Positions 10,856 through 20,953 are shown, counted from the first letter of the stretch. The stretch: 64,000 nt of DNA from Mesostigma viride (GCA_009746045.1 RPFO01000310.1:1186234-1250233), one strand, 5' to 3'. Numbers and translations are program-made. The notes: generated from the sequence alone by a model not told the origin.

Positions 10856-11425
10856 CTAAAAACTCCATCCAGCGCGCTTGACGAGGGGTAAGGTTGGGTT
10901 GTGAGAGAAGATGGGTAAGGGACGGTGATCCGTCTGGATAACTAATCTATAAGGATCAATCTCACAGGGTTCATTCAGACAAACATCAAATTGAGCACCT
11001 TTAAGAAAGTGCTGCCACGCGTGGCAACAATACACCACAGCTAATAGTTCCTGCTGGTGTACGGGATAGTTACGCTCCGCAGGAAGCATTGTCCTAGAGA
11101 TATACTCGATTGGCTGTAAGCCCTGACCCTGATCCTGGAGAAGGACGCCCCCTATAGCTACCTTGCTAGCATCTGTAGCTACAACAAAGGGTTTAGTAGT
11201 ATCCGGTAGGATGAGTACGGGAGGGGAGAGGAGTAGGGATTTTAGACACTGAAAAGCCGACTGACATTCACTACTCCAAACAAAGGGGATATCCTTCTTT
11301 AATAATGATTAATAGGGGCTGCTATAGTTGCGAAACGCGGGATAAAACGCCTATAGTAAGAAGCAATTCCTAGAAAACTACGTACACCTTTAACGTCGGT
11401 AGGGGTAGGCCATTCCTGAATTGAC
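10856..11425 (-). CDS. Ty3/gypsy RT connection and RNase H (frame-broken)
   Basis: This follows the RT frame and links it to RNase H, which removes the RNA strand during cDNA synthesis. RNase H landmarks are ATDAS (first Asp, near 11190), the segment around YPVHQQELLAVVYC (Glu, near 11050) and QTDHRPL (Asp, near 10940). The frame changes at least once between 11089 and 11426 and again between 10856 and 10722, each by a small indel, so no single ORF spans the region. Order and spacing match ordinary gypsy pol. Confidence 0.7.
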
Positions 11426-12421
11426 TTAGTCTTCCGGGTCGGTAGCAACCCCGGCATCTGACAGAACGTGCCCTAAAAATGGGACACTCCTACCAGAGCG
11501 AACTTTAGCACGGCGCGCCCATAAAGAATTTTCAGCCATGATTTCTAATACTTTCTTTAAATCACGTAGGTGCGTTTCAAAATCAGGAGAATAAATAAGG
11601 ATATCATCTAAGTAAGCTTGAGCACAAGAACGGTCATGCTCAGATAAAGAAACAGAGGAGAAGGAAGGATCCTTTAAATCAGAGGACACTTGAGGAAGGT
11701 GAGAATTTCCCATAACAGGTCTAAGCACTTCATTCATTAACATTTGGAAAGAGGCAGGAGAGTTACAGAGTCCCATAGCCGCTACTCTAAACTGGTAATG
11801 CCCAAAAGGGGTAGCAAAGGCGGTTTTGTGGCAATCCTCAGGAGCTATACGTAGTTGCCAAAAACCATCCGCACAATCTAGTACTGTGAAACAGGTAGAA
11901 CCTTTAACCTTATTAAATATATCATCAATACGAGGTAGAGGGTATTTAGACTTCACAGTAATATCGTTTAACTTCCTATAATCAGTAACTAGGCGAAACT
12001 TGCCATTTGGCTTAGGAACTAACAGGACACCAGCGGAGTAGGGGGAGTTACTAGGCTCTATCAATCCTGCTTCTAATAGTGATACTAAAATCTGTTTTAG
12101 TTCCTTTAATTCGGTAGGGCCCATTCTATACATCGGAGAGTGCGTAGGAACTGCACCGTCCTTGATAACTACACGGTGTAAAACAGAACGAGGAGGAGGA
12201 TAAGAAGGAGTCTTTTCTTCAAATACTTTTGAGGAATCTATCACAGCCATGTATCTTACTATTTCATTTTCAGTAAATCCCACTCCTATTGTATCCACTG
12301 TATTTACATCTATATCCACACTATTATTAGTGATAGGTATCTCTTGTACTTCTAACTGAAGGAACATACATAATAGGTATCCATATTCCTTTAGTTCAGA
12401 ACGTAATTCGTCATTGGACAT
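11426..12421 (-). CDS. Ty3/gypsy reverse transcriptase with an insertion before the YLDD motif
   Basis: The polymerase that copies element RNA into DNA. Motifs are PSNSPYSAGVLLVPKP, FRLVTDYRKLND, VLDCADGFWQLRI (first catalytic Asp), FGHYQFRVAAMGLCNSPASF and YLDDILIYS (catalytic Asp pair). Between NEVLRPVMG and YLDD, where gypsy RTs usually have under ten residues, there are about thirty, including SEHDRSC. The insert is in frame. The ORF opens immediately after the protease stop and ends in ATDPED, where a frameshift cuts the connection to RNase H. Confidence 0.9.
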   Translation of the reverse strand: MSNDELRSELKEYGYLLCMFLQLEVQEIPITNNSVDIDVNTVDTIGVGFTENEIVRYMAVIDSSKVFEEKTPSYPPPRSVLHRVVIKDGAVPTHSPMYRMGPTELKELKQILVSLLEAGLIEPSNSPYSAGVLLVPKPNGKFRLVTDYRKLNDITVKSKYPLPRIDDIFNKVKGSTCFTVLDCADGFWQLRIAPEDCHKTAFATPFGHYQFRVAAMGLCNSPASFQMLMNEVLRPVMGNSHLPQVSSDLKDPSFSSVSLSEHDRSCAQAYLDDILIYSPDFETHLRDLKKVLEIMAENSLWARRAKVRSGRSVPFLGHVLSDAGVATDPED

Positions 12422-12852
12422 TAATACTTCAGGTATAGGTCTACAGGAGGATCAACAGGTGTAGGAGGAGTAATATCTACCAAGGATAAATTTTCTAATC
12501 TATAATGACGTTCTGGTACCCAGTAAGAGCTATCTGGAAACCAAATGACCATAGTATCATAATTAATAGTAATTTTATTATCCTGGTGCCAATCTAATCC
12601 TAGTAATACATCAGCTGTAGTGATAGGGCCTATAGTGGCCGTCAGGTTGACCGTACGTCCTTGTATGACCAGGGGAAGGGACACCGTACCCGGGGAATGA
12701 CTGGTGCGACCGTCAGCATAATGGACAGTGACAGTTTTTGTGTGAGGGGTAGGGACTAGTCCTAAACGCCTAACTAGGGCCTCGCTCACAAAGGAGCTAG
12801 CCGCACCGCTATCCACTAACACAGAGACATTCAAGAGTTCATCAGCATGCAA
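12421..12852 (-). CDS. Ty3/gypsy aspartic protease
   Basis: A retropepsin that would mature the Gag-Pol polyprotein. The active-site motif reads VLVDSGAASSF (DSG), and the second hydrophobic motif is TADVLLGLDWH, about 70 residues later, as expected for one half of a dimeric retropepsin. It lies between the zinc knuckle and RT, the normal gypsy order, and abuts the RT frame at 12421. The upstream boundary with the knuckle ORF (12853-13008) is frame-broken. Confidence 0.85.
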   Translation of the reverse strand: MHADELLNVSVLVDSGAASSFVSEALVRRLGLVPTPHTKTVTVHYADGRTSHSPGTVSLPLVIQGRTVNLTATIGPITTADVLLGLDWHQDNKITINYDTMVIWFPDSSYWVPERHYRLENLSLVDITPPTPVDPPVDLYLKY

Positions 12853-13008
12853 AAGGGGTCTACAACAGTATGAGGGACGGTTAAGCCACCATTCAAGAAC
12901 ATAAGAGGACGCACACGTAGTGGTAGGGATGATTCAGCTCCTACAGAGGTTATAAAAACAGGCAAGCAAAAATTATTATCTGGGGTACTATCTAAGGACC
13001 TGTCCAGG

Positions 13009-13377
13009 TTACCCCCGGCTGACAGGCCTACTGTTCCCCCTCCCCCCCAAATCCATAGGAACTAACCCCGAAGAAGACCCTGGCGGAAAAGCCACTGCTG
13101 GAGGGTCACGAGGGATTGAAGAGGGTGCGGGAGCCTGATTATCATAGGGGAACCCTGGGGATCCTGTCTGCACAGCATTCAGCCTACTAGGGGTAGCTGA
13201 AGGAATGCGTCCTGAAGTGGGACGAATAGGAGCACGCTGAGGGGTACGAGGAGGGCGAGCGTCGGGATGAGGGGGAGCACCCGAAAGGAACTTGGGGCAC
13301 TCACGTTTAAGATGACCTACTTCCTTACAATGATAGCAGGTGATATGAGAGACATCCAGAGCTGAAAGGTCAGTCAC
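13009..13377 (-). CDS. Gag C-terminal zinc knuckle (nucleocapsid)
   Basis: One CCHC knuckle, CYHCKEVGHLKREC (C-x2-C-x4-H-x4-C), near residues 14-27, followed by a proline- and arginine-rich tail. This is the RNA-binding nucleocapsid part of Gag. The frame starts by overlapping the last bases of the capsid frame (13374-13377), so the two halves of Gag are separated by a one-base frame change, either programmed or an indel. Confidence 0.8.
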   Translation of the reverse strand: MTDLSALDVSHITCYHCKEVGHLKRECPKFLSGAPPHPDARPPRTPQRAPIRPTSGRIPSATPSRLNAVQTGSPGFPYDNQAPAPSSIPRDPPAVAFPPGSSSGLVPMDLGGRGNSRPVSRG

Positions 13378-14060
13378 ACAATATCTAATTCTTCTACATA
13401 GGAGTTCTCCTCCTCAGGGGTAAGGCTAATATTATTAATACGGGAACGGGTAGGAAGAGAAGGCGTGGAGAAGAAATCTGCTACTCGTAAAAGATGCTGG
13501 CGCACATGCTTGAGGGGCAGGTCAGTAAAACGGTAGGCAGAGAACTGGCGCTTGACTTCACGCAATAAGGGTCTACTGAGGCCCTGAAGGAAGCGGGCAC
13601 GTACTTCTGCGCCCGACAAATCCCTAATTCGTACCATCTGGGCATCAAACTCTTTCATATATTCTTTGAAGGATTTGGTACCCTGCTGCAAGGTACCAAA
13701 GGCTAATCTATCCTGCCAATCTGCATCGGGAGGGACTAAATGGTTCTCTAAACGCTTAAACAATTCTGCTACAGAGTTTGGGTAGGCATGAGAGGCAAGA
13801 GACTCACACTGGATGAGGTTAGCAAGCTCAGGAGTAATGCAGGTAGTAAGATAATGAGGAACTAGTACAGCATCAGAGAGGCGCCACCTATTGTGGTTCT
13901 GCCAGGACTCTGTGTTCTGGGTGAGCAACATAATGAAGGTGAAAAACTGTTGAGGGGTAGACTTGACATCCAGCTTAGGAAGGTTGGCAAAGAGGGGAAG
14001 AGCAGGAGGCTTAGGGGGATTAGAAGAATCAGTTTTTCCCATAGGGCCACTATCTTCCAC
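13374..14060 (-). CDS. Gag capsid region (retrotransposon Gag family)
   Basis: A 228-residue frame matching the retrotransposon Gag fold: ESWQNHNRWRLSDAVLV, the FKRLENHLVPP helix, then GTKSFKEYMKEFDAQMVRI and FLQGLSRPLLREV. These are the conserved alternating helices of gypsy capsids. It would assemble virus-like particles. The frame appears to continue upstream past 14060 to about 14108, where one indel separates it from the asparagine-rich ORF, so the two were probably one Gag. Confidence 0.8.
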   Translation of the reverse strand: MEDSGPMGKTDSSNPPKPPALPLFANLPKLDVKSTPQQFFTFIMLLTQNTESWQNHNRWRLSDAVLVPHYLTTCITPELANLIQCESLASHAYPNSVAELFKRLENHLVPPDADWQDRLAFGTLQQGTKSFKEYMKEFDAQMVRIRDLSGAEVRARFLQGLSRPLLREVKRQFSAYRFTDLPLKHVRQHLLRVADFFSTPSLPTRSRINNISLTPEEENSYVEELDIV

Positions 14061-14062
14061 TG

Positions 14063-14688
14063 CTACATAAGCGGGATAGAAGGAAGGGATAGGAAAAGTT
14101 TGGGTAGGGGTCTAGAGGGAGCCACCGTTTCAGGATGGTGCCCATAGGAGAAGGGAACAGTATATTGCTCACGAAGAGAGGAGTAGGCAAAATGATCATA
14201 ATTCCTATCATCTAGGGGCATGGTACTGAAATCATTATTAACTTCTAAATCAGCCACACGGGTAGGGACCTGGGCAGCCTCATAGGCCGTCTCTGGGTAG
14301 GACCAGGAAGCAGGTGGGTAAAAGGGAACTGCACTAGGGCGCCCAGAAGGGCCGACAGGGGCAGAGGTACGACCCGTGTTAAAGGCAGGCATGGAAGGCA
14401 CAGGGTGGGAAGGAGGCCTAGAAGCATTGTTAGTGAGTGAGGACCTGCTGGAGGGGTGAGCCAAGGTTGCAGAAGGAGCAGGGGCCTGGTTCACAGCAAA
14501 AGAGGGTTCATCACTAAATCTGACTTGTGAGAAACGTTGTTCATAGGTAGGTGGGGTAATTGAGGGACGACGGCGACCACCAGCAACAGGAGAAGGGGGT
14601 GAGGTACGCAGAATACCTTGAGGAGTGAGATGGTGTACCGTTTCCAAGGAGTCCCGTCGGTTACCAAGAGTGTTGTTATTATTATTGG

Positions 14689-14722
<34 letters not shown>

Positions 14723-14761
14723 GGTAGGTATAGGCGACATATCTCCACCCACTGGATCCAT
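14063..14761 (-). CDS. Gag N-terminal low-complexity region with Asn repeats
   Basis: A 232-residue frame starting MDPVGGDMSPIPT, followed by three near-perfect 18-base repeats encoding five Asn and one Thr (residues 14-31). The remainder is Pro/Ser-rich with little predicted structure. It ends in PSIPLM just where the downstream Gag frame reads FPIPSFYPAY, consistent with one indel. I treat it as the disordered N-terminus of Gag; a separate accessory protein is possible. Confidence 0.55.
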
Positions 14762-14851
14762 CTTTAATTAATTAAAGGAATAGGAATATAGATGAAAGCA
14801 ACAAAAGAAAAAGGAAAACCTTGAAGGTCTGAAGCAAGGACAAAATTAAAA

Positions 14852-15244
14852 TCAATCCTTTTTAACAACAGTAATGGATAGGGAACCAAACTCCAAAGTG
14901 AGAGGAGTATCTGATGCAGATGCAGATGCAGCCCGTTTAGGGGGAGAAGAAGGAGGGGTAGCAAAGACTAGAGCTTCTACGGGAGGACGACCATGAGGAG
15001 TAGAACGTACATGAAGGCCTAAATCTGATTCACTATGGTCTATCAGGAATTGTTGAGCTTCGTCGAAGGTAACAAATTTCTTATACCTAACTACGTTATA
15101 AGTACGGTTTTGCACTATCTTCCTAGCATCTGACCAAGAAAGGAAAATGGCTGACCATTGAGGGGTAATAACTACGTAATATTTGGCTAAGCTATTGTCA
15201 CTGGACGAATGGGAAGGAGCAGTAAAAACACGACGCTGACTCAT
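14852..15244 (-). CDS. RNase H1 N-terminal / viroplasmin-like domain protein (ORF1)
   Basis: A 130-residue ORF between the 5' LTR and gag. Residues about 20-68 read AKYYVVITPQWSAIFLSW, then VRYKKFVTFDEAQQFL. This is the YYxV-G-IFxSW...YKKFxTxxEAxxFL pattern of the RNase H1 N-terminal hybrid-binding domain, also called Cauli_VI/viroplasmin. The fold binds RNA-DNA hybrids in RNase H1. The C-terminus is Ser/Ala-rich and basic. A separate ORF with this fold upstream of Gag is not part of standard gypsy organisation. Comparison with the left copy shows almost exclusively synonymous change, arguing that the protein matters. The start is the first ATG after the LTR. Confidence 0.65.
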   Translation of the reverse strand: MSQRRVFTAPSHSSSDNSLAKYYVVITPQWSAIFLSWSDARKIVQNRTYNVVRYKKFVTFDEAQQFLIDHSESDLGLHVRSTPHGRPPVEALVFATPPSSPPKRAASASASDTPLTLEFGSLSITVVKKD

Positions 15245-15266
15245 GGTAACGCACCTGTTGGGTCTT

Positions 15267-15276
15267 GTGACGTCAC
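15267..15276. promoter_or_regulatory. CRE-like palindrome GTGACGTCAC, right LTR
   Basis: The same ten-base palindrome as in the left LTR, close to the ORF1 end of the LTR. It lies downstream of where transcription would be expected to start, so a role in transcript initiation is uncertain. Confidence 0.3.
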
Positions 15277-15639
15277 GCTAGAAGAAGGGGTAGGCGACTT
15301 ATCTGGGCGATCTGGAGCACCGAAAGCAGCATGAGGGCGGAATGGTCCAGCGCTCGTCCTAAAATCAGCGACCGAATAGTCCAGCGTTCGTCCTAAAAGC
15401 AGCGACCCGTATCTCTGCGGGTGCGGCCGTCTAATAAAACAGCAGCACGAAGGAAAAAGGTGTAGTCTACCACGACGCTACTCGTCTCACTGTGGCCGTC
15501 TAATAAAACAATTATCCTCTATCTACGACAGGAAGAGAACTTGCGCAGGAAAACAAAACGAAGGAGCTATCTACGAAAGGGTTTATCCGCTACGAGCAGG
15601 TCTAGCATCTAGGCAGATCGTGTCCCGAACCGGGCAGCA

Positions 15640-15942
15640 CTACTCTCCCAGCTTGACGGCGACCCGCCCATTACCTGTCAAGAAAGTGTCGACTTCGTAT
15701 CCCTGGACGCGGAAGGGTTCTTGCAAAGGCGTATGTGACAAAGGACCGTCGTCTCGTTCTCTACCTACGAAAGTTCCTCCGGAACCATTGTTACGTCCTA
15801 AACTTCTACCTCCACCTCTACCTCTACTGGGCCTGATACTACCTAAATTGGTCAGGCCTCCTCTACTCAAACCCCTAGCGAAAGACGAACGAGACGGTGC
15901 AGATCTCAATGCATTCACGTATGTGTTGCTGTAATACGCCAT
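15640..15942 (-). CDS. RG-rich 100-aa ORF inside the LTR, right copy
   Basis: Identical in protein to 531-833. It begins 78 bases after another possible upstream ATG context and has no overlap with ORF1. Arg-Gly clusters occupy the centre, and the C-terminus (FRVQGYEVDTFLTGNGRVAV) looks like a short folded strand segment. No family recognised. Confidence 0.35.
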   Translation of the reverse strand: MAYYSNTYVNALRSAPSRSSFARGLSRGGLTNLGSIRPSRGRGGGRSLGRNNGSGGTFVGRERDDGPLSHTPLQEPFRVQGYEVDTFLTGNGRVAVKLGE

Positions 15943-16267
15943 ACAACCATTTACCCGAACCCGTTTATTCCAGGAATAGAGGAAGGAAACACACTACACA
16001 GCCGTGACCCAAGCCTAATTGTGTTCATTCATTCAACACACGCCGAGTAACCACACAACTAGGAGTGGAACGTGCATAAATGGTCACCAACGGTCCAACA
16101 GGCTCGGGCCGACCTGGCCCTCGCCTGCAGAAACACAGAAACACAGGAAGGTGCACAGATGCACGCCGGTCCACTACATTCTACCAAAGGATAAGGACCA
16201 CTACTAAAGTACGCGGCGCGGCGCCCAAAGGCACCCAATATACCACGGTACTGTTACGAGGACAATA

Positions 16268-16525
16268 ATGTCCCAACTGGCACTACACGTAAACCTAGAA
16301 ACAACCGAGGCCAAGGACCTAATTTACGTCCGTAACTACAACGAATTGTTACGCGACGTAACAGTAAGGTCTATCTTCAATTCTTCACACCCGTGGACAG
16401 ACCGTCCCGTGGTGGCCGCACGTAGCCCTAGCGCAGCGGAACGCCTGCATGTCATGAAAGAAGATTGGGCGATGCACTTGGCTAAGCTATCTAGTTGGTC
16501 CCAACTGCCAGGCGTGATCTTATAG
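16268..16525 (+). CDS. 85-aa antisense ORF in the LTR, uncertain
   Basis: A plus-strand ORF starting MSQLALHVNLETTEAKDLIY with ordinary, non-repetitive composition, antisense to the element. In the left LTR the same start is followed by a frameshift after 47 codons (1159-1347) caused by one missing base in a CCC run. No family recognised; it may be chance. Confidence 0.2.
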   Translation: MSQLALHVNLETTEAKDLIYVRNYNELLRDVTVRSIFNSSHPWTDRPVVAARSPSAAERLHVMKEDWAMHLAKLSSWSQLPGVIL

Positions 16526-16864
16526 TTAAAGTGGATACCTATTTGTCCAGGTTCGAATTGAAAAGGTTGCCCGCACAAGCCAACACTTATGGCCAGTCCG
16601 AGCTTGATGGACCCAAAAAGTAAACAGGAGCAGGCACGATGTTAATATGGCCACAAGAACGGTGATTGTTTCCAACAGTTCTCAAATAGCACGGAGTTTG
16701 AGAGAGTTTATCCCTGCCCTCTACACTTGGCTTGCCTACTATGTTTTGCAAATACTGCCTATCCCTGAAGTCCCTTGGTCCTCCCCTTTCCTTCATTTGT
16801 GAATGCATATCATAGGCAGGTCACTGCCTTCTTACTTGCAACATGGGTGTGTGATTAACCAACA

Positions 16865-18269
16865 CTGGGCGTCGGGGTTGCCCAGGATGTCTAGTTCATC
16901 CTGGCGTGGCCCGTATTTGCGAGTAACTTCTTTTCTTGTCGAGGTTCCACAACACACAATTTGCCACCATGCGCCAAGCCTCATGCCTCGAGGACCCAAT
17001 GGCCAGAGGACACAAGAAGAAGATAGGATCAATGATCAAGCTGTAATGATCACGGCAAGGGCAAGTTTTTCTCTCAACAGTGATGACGAAGTGACAGGAA
17101 ATAAGAGACCTCTCGTCCATGCCATCTGGCCATGGCTATCAACATCATGCAAATACTCGATCGATCATGGATTAAACAAGCGTGTGAGCCTCTAAGCACA
17201 GTGAAGCCGGTGCTAAGAAAGGTTGCATCAATATGCACATATAACTGAGTGCTTTTAGCAAACACCTTCCAAGAAATCACTCGAAAACCACTCGATACAA
17301 CCCCGACAGCCTGCCGACATGCCATGGCTCTTGCCTTGACACGTCCCAGCCATGCAACGTAGATAACATCATTAAAACCTGCAAGGGATCCGGTGACGAG
17401 CAGGGCGGATGGCAAGGTATCTGGCGCTACCTGACGGGAAAGAAGGCAAAACCTCAGGTTGATAACGTTGCTAAGCGAAACATTAATAGACGTTGAGCGC
17501 AGAATCCCACCAATAAAGGTATTTTCCTTCGCCCAGGGGCATTGGAAAGGGTCCCCCCTTCCGTGCAGAGACGTTGGACGAGCATGCCACGAGCCTGGAC
17601 AGTGTCGTACCCATAATGATGGAAAGCTTGACGAAAAGCAGCACGATTTCTAAAGCTTCACGCTCTTAATAACAACATAAATGCTTTCCTAGGGCTGATT
17701 GAATCCCACAACACCTGACATTGCAAAATGCACAAACAACATCATTGAATGATCTTCTTTAACCTTTAGGATTCGCGCTATTTCTCTGCATTCCGCATGC
17801 TATATTTGTCTTCGTCCCTTCGTGCCTTTGTTGCATCCGTTGAAATCTGTTGAAATCAACCCTACCAAGCTGTACTTTGGCACGCAGCGAAACGCAATGA
17901 CCGGGCGACAAACCTACCACGTTTGTCACACGCATACCGCTTGATACGTCCCGAAGCAGTTCTGTGGTCACGACGGCACGCTACTCGAATACGGAACAGT
18001 TTGCACAACAGTATAAGCAAGAGTTTGGGCAAGCAAGCCATGTCATTCAGAGCCAAATCACGACGCAGTTTGGTTAAAGTCTTTCTGACAAACGTTTGCC
18101 GCAAACGGGGCAGACCTTTGGCGCGCAACCAGGGGACGCAACCAAGCCAACTTCACGCATGAAAGGGAACCCCTACGGTTGACCCCCGATCGCGGCACGC
18201 TACTCGCACGCGGCAACAATTGGCAGCACCAGTTTGCGCAGACTTTTCGCACACCCAAATCGTAGAATC
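16865..18269. other. Intergenic or upstream region, no gene recognised
   Basis: About 1.4 kb between the gypsy LTR and the first ankyrin-type intron. Short ORFs exist on both strands but none has family character. A pair of imperfect repeats around GGCACGCTACTCG occurs near 17971 and 18193. The 5' end and promoter of the ankyrin gene would be expected here or further left, but I cannot identify a start codon. Confidence 0.4.
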
Positions 18270-18466
18270 CATGGCTTTACCACCAGCTCGGAGGCAAGGA
18301 ATGTGGCAGTGGCAGTGATCAGGGACAGTGGCGGTGCTGATTGGTGCGGGATCCTTTTTGCTGCAGGACATGGCGGGGTCCTGTGAATGCTGACACGTCC
18401 ATGTTTGCGTGGCTGTTGTCATGCGTCTGGGTTGTCACGGGACTTGTGTGGCTGCTGCACTCTCAG

Positions 18467-18565
18467 GATGGGTATACCCCGCTACATTGCGCATCATGTG
18501 GTGGCCATCTGGATGTCGTCCAGCATCTCATCGCCAGCGGCGCAGACATGAAGGCCAAGGACAAT
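18467..18565 (+). CDS. Ankyrin repeat exon 1
   Basis: 99 bp, 33 codons, phase 0 at both ends, acceptor TCTCAG and donor GTCAGTGA. It reads DGYTPLHCASCGGHLDVV, then the HLIASGAD turn. The TPLH and L-x3-GAD landmarks define one complete ankyrin repeat. Confidence 0.85.
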
Positions 18566-19047
18566 GTCAGTGATATCTCCATGCCTTGTGCCAGGGGGAT
18601 GTGCAGTTTCTGGGTGGTCACATAGCCCTTGAGCAACACAATGACCGTCCTAGCGAAGAAGATTGGGATGTGGCCAGTTTGTCTGGTTTGTTTCCAGCAT
18701 GTATGGTTTCGTAATCGAGGCTTTAATAATTCTGTCAAGGTTACAATGTGTTGTGCTTCCACCCATGTCTCCACTGTCCCAGGGCAGGATATCACAGCCA
18801 GATCTTGGAGGGTTTTGGGTGGTGGTTGTGAACAAAAGCCGGGAAGGTAGGCATGCCTTTACCACCAGCACGGAGGCAAGAATGTGGCAGGGCCAGTGAT
18901 CAGGGACTACGGCGGTGTCGATTGGTGCAGGATCCCTTTAAGCTGCAGAGCATGGCGGGGTCCTGTGAATGCTGACATGTCCATGTGCTGCGTGGCTTTT
19001 GTCATGCGCCTGGGTTGTCACGGGACTTGTGTGGCTGCTGTCTCCAG

Positions 19048-19149
19048 AAATATGTTTGGACCCCGCTGCATTTTGCATCAAGGAACGGCCGTCTGAACGT
19101 TGCCCAGCATCTCATCGCCAGCGGGGCAGACCTGAAAGACAAGGACGAG
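19048..19149 (+). CDS. Ankyrin repeat exon 2
   Basis: 102 bp, acceptor CTCCAG, donor GTCAGTGA. One codon longer than the others at the front (KYVWTPLHFAS in place of DGYTPLH), and the helix reads NGRLNVAQHLIASGADLK. The extra residue lies in the beta-hairpin tip. Confidence 0.8.
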
Positions 19150-19745
19150 GTCAGTGATGACTCCATGCAGTGGGCAAAGGGGACGTGCTGTTTCAGAATG
19201 GTCGCATAGCCCTTGAGCAACGCAATGACCATCCTAGTGAAGAAGAAGATTGGGATGTGGCCAGGATGTCTGTTTTCCTCCCAGCCATGTGCATGGACGA
19301 TTTCCGAACGTCTGCGAAGCATTTGTCCCCGATGCGGAAGACATGCGGCTCAGTGGGCCATTCCCTATGGCTTCCGATTCCCTATTTTAAACCTTCCCTA
19401 CGGCTTGGCATGGATGGTAGTGATAGTTGGGAGGGCTCCATCCACGTCTCCACTGTCCGCGGGCCCGCTGTCACAGCCAGATCGTGGAAAGTTGTGGGTG
19501 GTAGCTGTGAGCACAATATAGCATGGAATGGCAGGCATGGCTTGGCTTCTTGCACCGGCCAGGAGGTTGGCTTGTCAAGATAGTGGCAGTGGCAGTGATC
19601 AGGTACAATGGCGATGTTAATTTGGGCGGGATCCTTTTTGCTGCGCAACACGGCACGGTCCTGTGGATGCTGACATGTCCGCGTGTTGTGTGGCTGTTGT
19701 CATGCGCCTGGGTTGTCACGGGACTTGTGTGGCTGCTGCCTCCAG

Positions 19746-19844
19746 GATGGGGATACTCCGCTGCATGAGGCATCAGAGGGTGGCCATCTGGATGTTGTCC
19801 AGCATCTCATTGCAAGTGGCGCGGATGTGCACGCCGTGAACAAG
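19746..19844 (+). CDS. Ankyrin repeat exon 3
   Basis: 99 bp, acceptor CTCCAG, donor GTCAGTGA. It reads DGDTPLHEASEGGHLDVV and ends GADVHAVNK, the same ending as exon 5. Confidence 0.85.
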
Positions 19845-20089
19845 GTCAGTGATGACTCCATGCAGTGGGCAAGGGGGGTGTGCTGTTTCTGGATGGTCGC
19901 ATAGCCCTTGAGCAACGTAATGACCGCATGTGATGAAGAAGAAAGAAGATTGGGACGTGGCCAGGATGTCTGGTTTGTTTCCAGCATGCATGCCCTCATA
20001 ATCGGAGTTTTGAATGATCTTCACAAGGTTTATAGCTTATATGTGTCATGCCTCCATCCATTTCTCCCCTCTCCCAGGGCAGGGTACCA

Positions 20090-20117
20090 CGGCCGGGGCC
20101 GGGGCCGGGGCCGGGGC
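20090..20117. repeat. GGCCGG hexanucleotide run in an ankyrin intron
   Basis: About four copies of GGCCGG in the intron between ankyrin exons 3 and 4. The equivalent places in the next two introns show one or two copies only, so copy number varies between units. Confidence 0.7.
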
Positions 20118-20356
20118 AGGTTTCAATTGATGGTTGTGTTGGACACACAGTGATCGGCAGGCATGGCTTTACCACCAGCTCAGAGGCAATAATGTGGCAG
20201 TAGCAGTGTTCAGGTACAATGGCGGTGTTGATTGGTGCGGGATCCTTTTTGCTGCGCAACACGGCGGGTTCCTGCGGATGCTGACATGTCCGCGTGTTGT
20301 GTGGCTGTTGTCATGCGTCTGGGTTGTCACGGGACTTGTGTGGCTGCTGCATCCAG

Positions 20357-20455
20357 GGTGGGAGTACCCCACTGCATGAGGCGTCATTTGGTGGCCATCT
20401 GGATGTCGTCCAGCATCTCATCTCCAGCGGCGCAGACGTGAAGGCAAAGGACGAT
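20357..20455 (+). CDS. Ankyrin repeat exon 4
   Basis: 99 bp, acceptor ATCCAG, donor GTCAGTGA. It reads GGSTPLHEASFGGHLDVV and HLISSGADVKAKDD; Ser replaces the common Ala in LIAS. Confidence 0.85.
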
Positions 20456-20953
20456 GTCAGTGATATCTCGATGCCTTGTGCCAGGGGGATGTGCAGTTTC
20501 TGGATGGTCACATAGCCCTTGAGCAACGCAATGACCGCATGTGAAGAAGAGTCTTGGGACGTGGCCAGGATGTCTGCATGGTTTGTTTCCAGCATGCATG
20601 CCCTCACAATCGGAGTTTTGAATGACTTTGTTGAGGTTTATATGTTTCATGCCTGCATCCATGTCTCCCCTGTCCCAGGGTAGGGTATCACGGCCAGGCC
20701 GGGGTTGGGGCAGGTTTCAGTTGATGGTTGTGTTGGACATACGGGATTGGCAGGCATGGCTTTACCACCAGCTCAGAGGCAAGAATGTGGCAGAGGCAGT
20801 AATCAGGGGCAATGGTGGTGTCGATTGGTGCGGGATTCTTTTTGCTGCAGGACACGGCGGGTTCCTGTGAGGATGCTGACATGTCCATGCGTTTTGTGGC
20901 TTTTGTCATGCGGCTGGGTTCGGTTACGGGACTTGTGTGGCTGCTGCCTCTAG

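Larger units (their letters stand above)
8904..16864 (-). mobile_element. Ty3/gypsy chromovirus-like retrotransposon
   Basis: The element reads on the minus strand: 5' LTR, RNase H1-N-like ORF1, Gag with Asn repeats, capsid and zinc knuckle, protease, RT, RNase H, integrase, chromodomain. This is the gypsy order (PR-RT-RH-IN). No proper 3' LTR is found immediately downstream. Instead a GC-rich region (6844-8827) and then the indel-rich block follow, so the 3' end is unresolved. At least seven frame changes interrupt the coding region. Target duplications cannot be defined. Confidence 0.8.
15256..16864 (-). repeat. Ty3/gypsy 5' LTR, right copy
   Basis: A 1609-bp LTR starting TGTTGG and ending CCAACA on the plus strand. 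On the element strand the LTR ends ...CCAACA and is followed directly by GGTGCGTTACC and the ORF1 ATG, leaving very little leader. That leader is the only candidate primer-binding site and does not start TGG. The LTR contains a CRE-like palindrome and two ORFs annotated separately. Confidence 0.8.

Noticed and set aside
16803-17195. A 130-residue plus-strand ORF next to the gypsy LTR
   Set aside because: It straddles the LTR end and unrelated flank, with no domain or composition bias supporting a gene.
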